NCBI RefSeq assembly: GCF_010389155.1 | Contig: NC_057769.1 | Span: forward strand, 30,938,735 to 31,002,734 | DNA from: Erigeron canadensis | Lineage: Eukaryota; Streptophyta; Magnoliopsida; Asterales; Asteraceae | Direction: 5' to 3' | Length of the DNA: 64,000 bases | Shown here: one piece after another, positions 12,984 to 23,481 of the stretch | How the letters are laid out: each line of letters begins with the position of its first letter | Numbering within the stretch: position 1 is the first letter of the stretch | Translations under genes and position numbers: made by a program | The notes under the pieces: model-generated | Databases searched by the model: none | Seen by the model: only the letters and a program-made list of their open reading frames with translations | What the model was told of the DNA's origin: nothing

Positions 12984-13079
12984 CATCTCATTGCGGTTGT
13001 AATCAATCACTGAAACTTCGCACTTCATAGACATCCATAACCCTAACTTTCAGTGATTGATTACAACCGCAATGAGATG
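12984..13079. repeat. perfect 32-bp inverted repeat with 32-nt loop
   Basis: The arm 12984-13015 is the exact reverse complement of 13048-13079 (outer bases CATCTCATTGCGG / CCGCAATGAGATG). It sits inside the MULE-type element, immediately next to the GAA microsatellite. Confidence 0.95.
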
Positions 13080-13089
13080 GAAGGTTGTT

Positions 13090-13304
13090 AGAAGAAGAAG
13101 AAGAAGAAGAAGAAGAAGAAGAAGAAGAAGAAGAAGAAGAAGAAGGAGAAGGAGGAGAAGGAGAAGAAGAAGAAGGAGGAGTAGAAGAAGGAGGAGTAGA
13201 AGAAGGAGGAGTAGAAGAAGAAGAAGGAGAAGAAGGAGAAGAAGAAGAAGAAGAAGAAGACGACGGAGAAGAAGACGGAGAAGAAGGAGGAGAAGAAGAA
13301 TAAG
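13090..13304. repeat. (GAA)n/(GGA)n microsatellite
   Basis: About 215 bp of purine-only GAA and GGA triplets with interspersed GTA units. All three forward frames and two reverse frames stay open as poly-E, poly-R, poly-S or poly-F strings. On the minus strand an ATG at 13312-13314 starts a Ser-rich frame that leaves the repeat into a short NNLPSHCGCNQS stretch, slightly reminiscent of the Cys-rich start of GRF-type zinc fingers found in plant transposons. That similarity is weak. Confidence 0.9.
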
Positions 13305-13479
13305 AAGACGACATTTAATTTAGGGTTCAATTTGGGGGAAAAAGGAGATTTGGGGAAAATATGGGCGGTTTACGTATTATATATATATATATATATGCTT
13401 AGTTTTCTGGTTTGATGGGCAACCATGTACAAGAAGTAAAGTACGTTGGTCTTCCAGTGATTAATCTCTTTCTTTAATG

Positions 13480-14760
13480 TCAAACAATACTTATACTCTT
13501 AAATTACATAATACATGAATATCAATGATGAATTGGTGTACGTGGTGGTTTGGAATTTTTCTGATGACTTGTGGGACATAGGTTCGAATTTCTATTTTTA
13601 GCCAACTTTGAGATATAGATGTTTCTCTATGAGGGCTTGGTCTGGGTTTACCTAGGTTCAGGTTTGCCAACGTTTACTCCTATTAATCGTCATGCCTTTA
13701 TGCAAATTAATTAGTTTATATGGGGTTTCCCCCATCCGGTTGAATCTTGATATCCCGTGGTTTCGGGCATACCTCTTGAGCGTGTGGTCATACGTGTTAT
13801 CACTCATGTTTTGCAGAAGTGTTTAAGTTCCAAGTTTCAACATTTTATCCACTTTAGTCTTTAGATATCATGGTTGATATTTGAATCATTAACATCTAAC
13901 ACTGAAAGTTAAAAAAAAACAATTTCCCCTAAAATTAATATTGAATAGAAAGTCAACTTCGAGTACGGAAGGCCTACCAATGATCGTGTATGTTCATGTT
14001 CATTACCTGTTTGGAATATCAATACTTATACTCTTAAATTACATGAATACATGAATATCAATGATGAATTGGTATAGTGTTTCGAATTTCCTGATGACTT
14101 ATGGGACACATTTTCGAATTTCTATTTTCAGCCAACTTTGAGATATAGATGTCCTTCTTTGAGGGCTTGGTCTGGGATATTTTTTAGAACGGCAAGGGGC
14201 TTGGTCTAGGTTTACTTGGGTTCAGGTCTGAGGAGACATAATTTACTCCTATTAATCGTCATGACTTCAGGTGGATTAGTATGGGGTTTCCCCTCATCGG
14301 GTTGAATCTTGATATCCCGTGGTTTCGGGCAATTACCTCTTCTGGTGGATTAGCACGTGGTCATACGTTTTATCACTCATGTTTTGCAAAAGTGTTCAAG
14401 TTCCAACTTTCAATATATTAGCTACTTGTTGAAATTTGAATCATTAATATATAACACTTATATTTATAAAAGGAAAATGATAAATCATCATAACCAAATA
14501 GCCTAATAATCTTTCTAATACGTTAAGATGGTGATATGTGGTATCCATTAATTCGATCCTTTTCCTAATTATCGTACCCCCTGATTTTTTCACATATCAT
14601 CATCCTATAGTTAGAAAAATTATCAGACTATTTGGTTAGCAGGATTAATCATTTCTATAATAAAAGAAACAATTTCCCCTAAAATTCATATCGAATAAAG
14701 TCAACTTCGAGTACGGAAGGCCCACCAATGATCGTGCATGTTCATTGCCTGTTTACTCAA
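13480..14760. repeat. direct duplication of a ~540-bp unknown repeat
   Basis: Two diverged head-to-tail copies (about 13480-14015 and 14020-14760) share blocks such as CAACTTTGAGATATAGATGT, GGGCTTGGTCTGGG, TTGATATCCCGTGGTTTCGG and CAACTTCGAGTACGGAAGGC. Both contain a GGTTCGAAT/TTTCGAAT box near the start, which may be a pol III B-box remnant. The second copy has extra inserted sequence at about 14440-14660. No coding capacity was seen. Confidence 0.75.
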
Positions 14761-14946
14761 TTTTTCCTTCTTTGACAACGTGTACCTAACGTCCAAGATT
14801 CATTACAACATTGTTCGTCATCATAATATCTCATCTCTCACCATATTTTTAACTTTTTCTTTTTTTTAACCAACTCTTACTATTTCAAACCACATGATTA
14901 TGTAGTTTGATTTTGTTTATAAGATATACTCGATCTTTACGTATAG

Positions 14947-15098
14947 TGTTTTTTTAACGATATATTATTCCACCTCTACGGTTAAATTATACGAATATAT
15001 TATATATGGGATAAAAGTTAAGCTCAGGACTCTAAAAAATCTCTTATTAATTCATCTCATAAATGTTAGAAGTGAGACTTGTACCTAGCTAGGTGGAT
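14947..15098 (-). mobile_element. degenerate SINE-like repeat (related to 46485-46661)
   Basis: The order of motifs matches the copy at 46485-46661: TTTTTTTAACGA, then TATTATTCCACCTCTA, GGACTCTAAAAAA, TATTAATTCATCTCA, and AGAAGTGAGACTTGTACC where the other copy has the B-box-like GGGATTCGAACC. Orientation is inferred from the T-rich end lying at the left. Confidence 0.5.
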
Positions 15099-15099
15099 A

Positions 15100-16295
15100 T
15101 TTACGTATAACATATCTTAAGTATCCCTCGTTAATCAATAGCTAGACCGAATTTTTTTTGATGTTTAAATTTTGCAAAGCATAAACATAAATGTTATGAT
15201 TAACATACAAATTTCTTTTTGATTTTTAAATTTTGCCAAGCATAATAGTTCTTACACATATTTTGTTAATGTGGGACTGAAGTAGTAACAAGAAGTAGTG
15301 ACAAGAGAGAGATCAGGTGGAGATATTCGACGCTGCCTCTACCACTAACACTCGTCTCCCACCACAACATCGTTGCTGTCAAAATCACCGCGCACATTTG
15401 TGCAGAGTACATCATGTCATGCTTATATGCATAAAAGAAGAAACTCATGTTTTGATTTGTCATGTCATATTTATCAAATAAAGGGTCCACCGTGTTATAT
15501 TTACATTGGAGTTTATCTTAATCCAACTAGATATGAGTCATAGATCGATTTCACATTGATAGGGTATATGTATAATGTATTCCACCCCCATATAAAATAA
15601 AGTATACACATAGTATCTGTACAATATAATGGTGATGATAACAACGACAATGGTGACAGCGAGAGAACTTTCTAATTCGAAAAACTGATATAATAGGTTA
15701 ATGGAGATATTTAAAAAAAATAAATTATTAATAGTGTAATATAATGATTAAAGGTATTTTAGACATTTTTCCCAGTAACTTTTAACATGTGGCTATTTTG
15801 CCTCATGCGAGAGAACTTTCTGACTCGAACCGAATCAAGACAAGACTTTCTGATATTTAATTCACATGTTAAAAAAAATATTATACAAATCACTTAATTA
15901 ATGATGAGTTAATTAGGTTTATTCAAGACGAAGAATTTGCATGTGCAAGGTCCGTTAATTAAGACGTGCCACTAATTTTAAGTGTGGTGATTCATTTTGT
16001 CACTAGTGGAATTATTTTACTCAATGATCGTTTACATCATTATTTTTATAAATAAGTTAGCAAGAAAAATAGTTTTAAATATTTAATGCTAGATTTTAAT
16101 TTTGTGTATACATATGCTTAAATTTTTATAACAGCGAGTTAGTAGTTAGTATTAGAAACATCATAGTAAATTCAATTAGATAGTATATGAAGTTCAAACC
16201 ACGCATCCCTGAGATGAAATCCAAGATTCTCAAAAACCCCAAACCCATACACATTATATACTAAATTGTAAGAGAAATTTTACTATAGCTAAAAG
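15100..16295. other. intergenic, no gene seen
   Basis: AT-rich sequence. A 74-residue minus-strand frame at 15266-15490 has no recognisable domain and is not called. Confidence 0.6.
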
Positions 16296-16299
16296 TACC

Positions 16300-16620
16300 C
16301 ATTTTATAACTTGAGGTAAACTATATATCGTGTAGATAAAACAAAAGCATTAAGTTTTAATAATTGTAAGTGTAGTCACAAAATCTGCTCAAATCCGGTC
16401 CTTTTTTGTAACAATCGTCGGCGGCTATTATATTATTATTACCTAAGACAACTTTAACTATACAGTAGTTAATAGTATAATTTAATAGCTTAAGGTGCAA
16501 CTATCTATTTCGTAGATAAAACGAAAACAATGAAGAGCTTTAACAGTCTTTAAGTGTAGTCACAAAATCTATTTCAAATCAGATCCTTTTCCTTAACGGC
16601 CGTCAACAACCGTTACATAA
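16300..16620. repeat. diverged tandem duplication, ~190-bp period
   Basis: The blocks CGTGTAGATAAAACAAAAGC...TAAGTGTAGTCACAAAATCT...AAATCCGGTCCTTTT near 16330-16405 recur as CGTAGATAAAACGAAAAC...TAAGTGTAGTCACAAAATCT...AAATCAGATCCTTTT near 16514-16595. Confidence 0.8.
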
Positions 16621-17351
16621 CTTACTATAATTTAACAAAATCTACTTATAATATGTTATGCCCGCAATAAATTGTGGGTATAATTACTAGTTTTTATGTA
16701 GATTGTAACATGACACAAGTGATCTTTATAAGAATTACATTATTTTAATATATGAATGTTTAACATTATAAATTCACCTTTTTAAATATGTAACTATTGA
16801 CGGTATTATAGATATACAACCCCTTTTGAAAAAATTATGATATTTTTAGGTTTTATTATTTTAAGTTTTACGAGTAATATCTTTTACAACATATTTTAAA
16901 TTTCCAAATACAAAAATATCCGAGATTTCTAGAAATTTGGTATATGAAGTTTTGATAGATTTGGATTGGATATCAAAATCCAGTAATAAACAATATTTTA
17001 ATGGAAATGTTAAATGTAGCTCCCGAGGTTAAAGTTAATTTGTTTAAACATGCATGATATTGTTTTACTCTGATATTTAAACATATTTTCAGGAAGTGGT
17101 TATATGAAATGTATAACACTTTTAAACATGTCGTTACAACTTAAACTTAGCCCATAGAGCTATGTTTATCATTTCCCAATTTTAATTATCCAAATTAGTT
17201 TAGACACCCTTAGGACTCTTCCTTGTGTTTACACATCAAAATGGATTGAAAATGATATATGAAAGAAGCGAAGGACTCAAAAATCCAACATCGATTAATG
17301 TAGACATATGGGAGACAGAGAAATATTTCAGTACGGTGCAACTATAGATGT

Positions 17352-17535
17352 ATACCTTTAACTTTTTGCAAAATTTACATATATATATATCCTATTTTTA
17401 AAACTTAATTACATATCTATCAAAAAAAATATTTTAGAAGCATTGTATTTGATGCATTAAAAATTTAAATTTTGGATAAATATGTAATTATATCTCTTAA
17501 GTAGGATATATATGTAAATTTTCCTAACTTTAAAA
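17352..17535. repeat. fold-back repeat
   Basis: Left text AAATTTACATATATATATATCC is mirrored by GGATATATATGTAAATTT on the right at about 17500-17520. Inner blocks AATTACATATCTATC and GATAAATATGTAATT also pair. This suggests a short palindromic MITE. Confidence 0.6.
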
Positions 17536-17574
17536 CAAACGAGTACAAAATTGTGTTAGGTTCAATGGGTTTTG

Positions 17575-17893
17575 ATCATTTGAAAACTAAAATTTTTGTG
17601 AAAACTAGAAAAGTAACAAAACACATTGTGATCTGAATTTAACACAATGTGTTTTTAATATGTTTTTCGAAAACACATTGTGTTAAATTCATATCACATA
17701 TATTGTGTTTGAACAATTTTTCGATTTACATCGCTATAAAAAACACACCGTGATTTAAAACTTAACGCAACGTATTTTAGGTTACACAATAAAAACACAT
17801 TGTGTTTTATAAAAACACATTGTGTTAAATCTAGATCACAATGTGTTTTAGTCAGTTTTCTAGTTTTCACAAAAAATTTAGTTTTCAAATGAT
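17575..17893. mobile_element. fold-back MITE with internal CACATTGTG repeats
   Basis: The outer inverted repeat ATCATTTGAAAACTAAA...TTTTTGTGAAAACTAG is present at both ends in opposite orientation. The interior has about eight copies of AACACATTGTG, in both orientations (AACACATTGTGTT is itself palindromic). No coding sequence and no clear target duplication were seen. Confidence 0.65.
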
Positions 17894-18596
17894 TATTTTA
17901 CTTAGGTTCGATACCTTTGGATGATTGAAGCAACAACCGTCTACAACGCAATGTTGTCAACGCACATTATCACTGATATGAGGTAATCAGTTTTTTTAAT
18001 TGAAAAAAAAAGTAATCCATATTAATAGAATTAATTATTTTGTACTAGCTATTTTGTTATGAAACACTACATTTAATTTTGTACAGCTCGATTAATCCGA
18101 ATCTAGAGAGTATGCTTTGATAACAGTTCTGGTTATGATTGCTGCTGGTATGTCCCATTTTTTGAAGGAAAAGAAAATTCACAGAAAGCTTATTATAACC
18201 AAAAAAAATTTCAATATATGAAAGCTGACATTTGGAAATTTGTCTCAAAAACATCAAAGTGATTATATAAAAAAAACACTATATATTCCTGTCTATTCGT
18301 GTTTAAAAAGATAGTGGTAATATGCTAGAAACGTACTCCGTATAAAATCTCTTTGTGTTCTTATTAAAGTAAGATTACTAGACTTTAAATATTAAGGATT
18401 AATTAAGAAGTTACGTACTCAGAACAACTTAAGGTGCAAAATTACAGTCCTTTTGATATGAAAAAAGAGAAATTAATTATTATACACTTTAAGTTCTTTA
18501 ACACATATATATAGTATTACATTAAAACCCAAGTGGTAAACAAGCTAGCTTTAATGAATTGAAGGTCAACTCTCCATAATTAAGCCTTCAAATTTC

Positions 18597-18604
18597 TATA
18601 TATA
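18597..18604 (+). promoter_or_regulatory. TATA box of NRT2 gene at 18745
   Basis: TATATATA lies about 140 bp before the ATG. It is followed by CATAAGCACACCTACA, which recurs almost unchanged upstream of the inverted copy, so the transcription start region is probably conserved. GGTCAACT (a W-box core on the other strand) lies about 30 bp upstream of the TATA box. Confidence 0.55.
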
Positions 18605-18744
18605 CCCTTTACCAGCCTCTTTTCATAAGCACACCTACAGCTTAATCTTCTTATCTGACTATCAAATAGCCACTTGCTCTTTTCTTCAAGTTTTTTCATT
18701 CCCCCAAACATTTCTGATTATCATCAGAAAAAAACCAAGCAAAA

Positions 18745-20563
18745 ATGGTATCCTTAACCACTACAAATGAACATGAAGAAGTCATAACCATCCCTCCAAG
18801 GCGGACGACGACATTCGCTCTGCCTGTGGATTCCCAAAACAAAGCCACAGAGATGAAAATATTCTCTGTGGCTCAACCACACATGAGAGCTTTCCATCTC
18901 TCATGGCTTTCTTTTTGCACTTGTGTTATCTCAACCTTTGCAGCTGCCCCTCTTGTCCCCATTATCCGGGACAACCTTAACCTGACACGATCTGACATCT
19001 CTAATGCTGGAATTGCCTCCGTATCTGGAAGCATCCTCTCTCGCCTTGTAATGGGAGTACTATGTGACCTTATTGGTCCGAGGTACGGTTGTGCAGTGAT
19101 CAACATGCTTGCGGCACCCGTGGTCTTCAGCGTCTCCTTTGTGGCAGACGCTGGAGGTTATATGGCGGTGAGGTTCATGATTGGGTTCTCGTTGGCCACA
19201 TTCGTGTCGTGCCAATATTGGACTAGTGTGATGTTCAATGGGAAGATAATTGGGGTGGTGAATGGGTTGTCGGCCGGGTGGGGAGATCTTGGAGGTGGGG
19301 TTACGCAATTGCTTATGCCGGTCCTCTTCCATGTCATAACTAACATGCTTGAAGCCACACCATTTATGGCTTGGCGGATTGCGTTTTTCATTCCTGGCTG
19401 GTTTCATTTGATTGTTGGTGTTCTTGTGTTGGCTTACGGCCAAGACTTACCTGATGGCAACTTTGCTCAAATTCGAAAGGATGGACAAGCCTCAAAGGAC
19501 AAATTCTCTAAGGTAATTAATTCACTAATTAAATAATTATTTCCCACCTAGCTAAGAGACTTTAATTTATATGTCAAATGTTTTAGATACGCATCTTGAT
19601 TAACTTTTTTCGTTGAATCGATCTCTACTACATACAGGTGTTCCAAAATGCAATCACAAATTACAGGACATGGGTGTTTTTCTTGATTTATGGATATTCA
19701 ATGGGAGTCCAATTGTGCTTGAATAATGTTATTTCTGAATACTTCTATGATAGGTATATAACTCTATATATAGCTTTGGTTTTTGGTTTATTGGTTCACC
19801 AAGTCACATTTATATATATAGCTAGCTAGCTAGATTGTTATTTATTGACTTCATTTCATTCCATAATGTGCAATATATATATGTATATAGGTTTAGCTTA
19901 AAGCTACACACAGCCGGAGTAGTGGCAGCTAGTTTTGGAATAGCTAACTTCATTACCCGTCCATTCGGTGGCTATGCATCCGATCTAGCAGCTCGTAAAT
20001 TCGGAATGAGGGGAAGGTTATGGACATTATATATCACACAAACACTAGGAGGAGTTTTTTGCATATGGTTTGGCCGAGCCAACTCTCTACCGCTCGCGAT
20101 CTTTTCAATGATGCTCATGGCCTCAGGGGCACAAATGGCTTGTGGCGCGACTTATGGCATCATTCCTTTCGTTTCACGACGTTCTCTTGGCATTCTCTCC
20201 GGTCTAACCGGAGCCGGTGGCAATGTTGGTGGTGGTTTAACACAACTTTTGTTTTTCTCTGGCACTCGGTTTTCAACTGCGTGGGGACTAACATGGATGG
20301 GTGTGATGACCGTGGTTTTAACGATTCCGGTGGCTTTCATCCATTTCCCACAATGGGGAAGCATGTTTTTACCTGCTTCAAAGAATGAAGAATATAATGA
20401 AGAGTATTATTATGGGTTGGAGTATAGTGAAGAAGAGAAAGAGATGGGAATGCACATTGGAAGTATGAAGTTTGCCGAGAATAGCCGGGCGGAGCGTGGG
20501 AAGAGATCGGCTGTATCCGTCGCAGAAACCCCGCCGAATACCACGCCGAACCACCACGTTTAA
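18745..20563 (+). CDS. NRT2: NRT2-family high-affinity nitrate transporter, complete
   Basis: Plasma-membrane nitrate/H+ symporter of the NNP/MFS family. Exons 18745-19512, 19638-19753 and 19891-20563 give 518 residues (family about 500-530). The donors and acceptors are GT-AG, and introns fall at the same positions and phases as in the truncated copy at the window start. The first ATG after the TATA box is used. Motifs are the N-terminal [10 protein letters not shown] and [12 protein letters not shown] loop [12 protein letters not shown] (104-115), AVRF (141-144, the Arg conserved for nitrate binding), NNP signatures AGWGDLGGG (177-185) and GAGGNVGGG (402-410), and Q-W-G in FPQWGSMF. In the C-tail, Ser486 and Thr508 match, by memory alignment, known NRT2.1 phosphosites. 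It differs from the copy at 1-1346 by WTSVMFNG and D for N in signature 1. It is nearly the same as the gene at 31056-32899. NRT2.1/2.4 numbering is not resolved. Confidence 0.96.
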
Positions 20564-21480
20564 AGTAATAGTTGAATTTAAAAGGTTTTGTGATGAAGAA
20601 GTAAAGAAATTATAATTAAAAAAAAAAAATAGTATAAGGCATCATAACATGTGGTCGAATAGGCAACCGTACGTATTTTCAACTGGTGCTTATTGTTTAT
20701 TAATTCTTTCTAGTGATCTTCTTCTAATCAAAACTGTACTCCTAGCACGTATTATTGTTCTAAAAATGTACTTTTTTTAATTACGTAATGAATGAATCTA
20801 ATTCCTTGATGTGATTCAATTTGGAATTTTATACTTTCGACTTTAGTTTTGAAAGATATAGTAAATTTTGTAGTTTCAAGAATTAGTTTTCTTTCGATTA
20901 GCACAAAATCAATCACTTATTTTTTCTTTTTTGATTGCTTTCGTTTAGAAATCCTTTTTCTTATAAACTCTTTCTCTTAATAAAATTTTCTAAGAAAAAA
21001 TCTATATGTATAAATCTCTTAATATATAATAATACATGTAAAAAATCTTAATCAGGTAGTTGGAAGGCTTTAAAATATTGAATTTAAAGTTGAATGAGAA
21101 CAATAAATATATATAGAGAGAGTTAAGGTGAGAAGACAATACTTAATCAGGTAGTTGGATGAGAACAATAAATATATAATGAGAACAATAAAAATTAGTT
21201 GGATGAGAACAATAAATATATAATGAGAACAATAAAAATCTTAATCAGGTAGTTGGAAGGCTTTAAAAATATTGAATTTAAAGGTTTACAAAATATATAA
21301 TTTGATGGTGAGAAGACAATACTTAATTACTTATAGAGTTGAGGTGTTGCAACATTTTGAGATAAATGTGGGAAAAGATCAGTAACTTTCTTAATAACCT
21401 TTTCTTTATGGCTATATAATGCTAGGTAGGTGTACTATTATTAATTGAATCACATGTGTCAGTGATTAAAAAATTTCTAG
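20564..21480. other. intergenic between NRT2 and the MULE, direct repeats
   Basis: NRT2 3' flank. At 21046-21096 and 21233-21290 a ~50-bp segment starting AATCTTAATCAGGTAGTTGG is repeated. Between them ATGAGAACAATAAATATATA recurs three times. No gene was seen. The repeated blocks may mark the left edge of the Mutator-like element, but no matching terminus was proven on the right side. Confidence 0.6.
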
Positions 21481-22583
21481 AAAGGGTAAGTTATTTTATG
21501 ATTTGGGTGGTTTAAATGTGTACAGTGATATTCTGTTTCAAACCCGACGTGGTGACGTAGCAGTACGTTATCAGCTTAAAAGTTTGCAAGAAAACTATAT
21601 GGTTGTGGAGCATGTGTTGACTAGTTGGGCTGCACTCTTGAACCTTGAAGAAGACAAAAGAAGTCGAGACTCTCCATACAGACTATTCTGCTACCTGACA
21701 ACCCTGGTACGTACACTGAACTCCTAAAATTCATATACTGTTATTTGTATGTTCAAAAACATGTATACAAATAAAAAACAATTTGGTATGATTTTCAGAA
21801 GGATATTTTTCGTGAAAAGAAGATGGACGATGGGCAACGTTTAAAAGTCTTCGCCTCAAAAATCAGTGACGTGGTGAACGGAGACAAGGCTCTGATGAAA
21901 TTTAATGAATTTGATATGGTATGGAATAGTATAAACAATACTAATATGTGTGGAAGTTGTACATCAATTAAAGGTTTTTATTGTTTATACCGTATTTGAG
22001 TTTGTTAAATGCAGGTCTTTTTCCCGCTGTTAGCAGGATATCGTTACTTCTTGGTAGTATACGATTTTAGGTATGGGGAGATAGATGTTATAGATAATCA
22101 TAAGGAAAAGAAGGAGAATAACAAAAAAAAATATGCAGCCTACATAAGGATATTGGTAATGTAGTAAAAAGTTTTGAATTTCTTATTTGAAAAACTTTTA
22201 TAAGCCTAACATGTAATTGAAATTGTTATGTGTATTGATGGAAAATTTCAAATTTATAATTGTAGACCAAGGTGTTTGTGGAGTATTTGAAGAGTGTAGG
22301 AAATGCCAAATGGGAAAGAGTTGTGAATGCAGTTCCAAGTATCCTTGAAATGAATTGGCAAACAACAAAAAATGAAGTTGATTGTGTGGTTTTTGTGATG
22401 AGACACATGGAAACGTACATGGGAGAGGCTGGCACGAAGTGGGATTGTGGACTGGATGTAGAAGGGAAAAGTCAGAAAACACAGTTGGCCAAATTGCAAA
22501 AGAAGTATGCACTTAAACTGTTATTGTTAGAACACAATGTCTGCCGGGAAATGAACTTGCAAGCTGCCAAAAACAAGAAGTGA
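21481..22583 (+). CDS. Ulp1-like (C48) cysteine protease, MULE-borne, 5' incomplete
   Basis: Resembles the C-terminal catalytic region of Ulp1/SENP proteases as carried by plant MULEs. Four or more exons read openly: ~21481-21706, 21799-21918, 22015-22155 and 22266-22583 (stop), all with GT-AG joins. Landmarks are a VFFPLL strand, then GYRYFLVVYDF, the IDVIDN Asp region, a WQTTKNEVDC motif with the nucleophile Cys in DCVVFVMRHMETYMGE, and a basic tail. At the catalytic His position (usually H-W/Y-Y-L) this protein has Arg in YRYFLV (codon CGT, one step from CAT), and the DCG motif is DCV, so proteolysis is doubtful. No initiating ATG was found upstream; the left end probably starts at an acceptor near 21480 or is truncated. 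It lies tail-to-tail with a transposase pseudogene about 900 bp away. It could be an expressed, catalytically dead relic. Confidence 0.75.
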
Positions 22584-23481
22584 ATTTTGCTAAGTTATCT
22601 ATGGTATTAGGGGATTTTATAATAAGGTTTATTATGTATTTTTGTTTAAAGACTATGTTATCGTTTATCCGTCTGGATGTTGATGGTTTTTAAGACTATA
22701 TTATCGTTTATGTTATTAGGTTTTTAAGACTATTCCGTGGGGCTGTTCTTTTTTTTTTTTTTTATTTTACTCCTGAAGTAATCTAGTATATTCATGTACT
22801 TGATACTTGTTTGTACTTTACTTCCGGAATATATGTGTCGTTGGGCAGTAAACACATTATGTTATTACATATTATTTACAATTATTAGCTATGTTAAAAT
22901 GAAGGCAGTTTTTTATTCCTTTTATCAACACAGTATGTTCATGGTAGTATTCATGTGTTCTTCAAAGTTAGTACACATGTTTTAGTTATTTGTCGAGTGA
23001 TGTTTCAGTTAAGGTACATGTTTCTTTTGGAAAAATGTGTCTTATTAGGTACATGTGTACTAAACATATGTGTTTGTCTTTGTATACATGTTTGTTGGGT
23101 GTGGACATGTGTGGACCGAGTTGCATATTTGGTACACAACGTTTTACATGTTCTTATTATTATCAAAAGGTTTACAAAATCCAAAGAAGGACCACATATT
23201 TAAACATAGTTTTAGTTTTATTGGGAGAATTATTCGTCTTTGTAACACTTAGAAAGTCAGTGTTGTTGAAAGATTAGATTTAAGAGACATATGGACATAG
23301 TAGCAGTCATATTAAATATCAAAATATCATTGAAAAATGGAAGAATCTCGGAAGTTGTTATAGTTTAACAAGATTACAACTAACAATTGCACAAAATTCA
23401 TGAACTTTAAGGGAAAAAAACATGAAAGCAAGTTTCAATGAAAGAATCACATGATAAAATCACATGTGTGCGTTACCCTTG
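22584..23481. other. spacer between convergent Ulp1-like and transposase genes
   Basis: No domain-bearing ORF. The stretch has a T-run at about 22748-22764 and GTACATGTGT-rich text from 22920 to 23110 (TACATGTTT, ACATGTGTAC repeated), giving small Cys/Val-rich frames that are considered chance. Confidence 0.6.

Larger units (their letters stand above)
12068..13468. mobile_element. Mutator-type non-autonomous element with long inverted arms, 9-bp TSD
   Basis: The element begins GGGATTAATCACTG and ends CAGTGATTAATCTC. It is flanked by the same 9-bp direct repeat TTTCTTTAA at 12059-12067 and 13469-13477, the duplication size of MULEs. The inverted arms extend well inward: TGGTTTGATGGGCAACCATG near 13405-13424 is the reverse complement of sequence near 12265-12290, and the GGGCGGTTTACG block near 13363 pairs with CGTAAACCGCCC near 12463. 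The left arm carries a partial tandem duplication (copies from 12068 and from about 12233). The interior holds a palindrome and a GAA microsatellite. No transposase is present. Confidence 0.8.

Noticed and set aside
13057..13330. Open frames of 72-103 residues in several frames (poly-E, poly-R, poly-S, poly-F)
   Set aside because: They are produced by a GAA/GGA microsatellite; frames are open because purine triplets cannot form stops. No non-repetitive domain.
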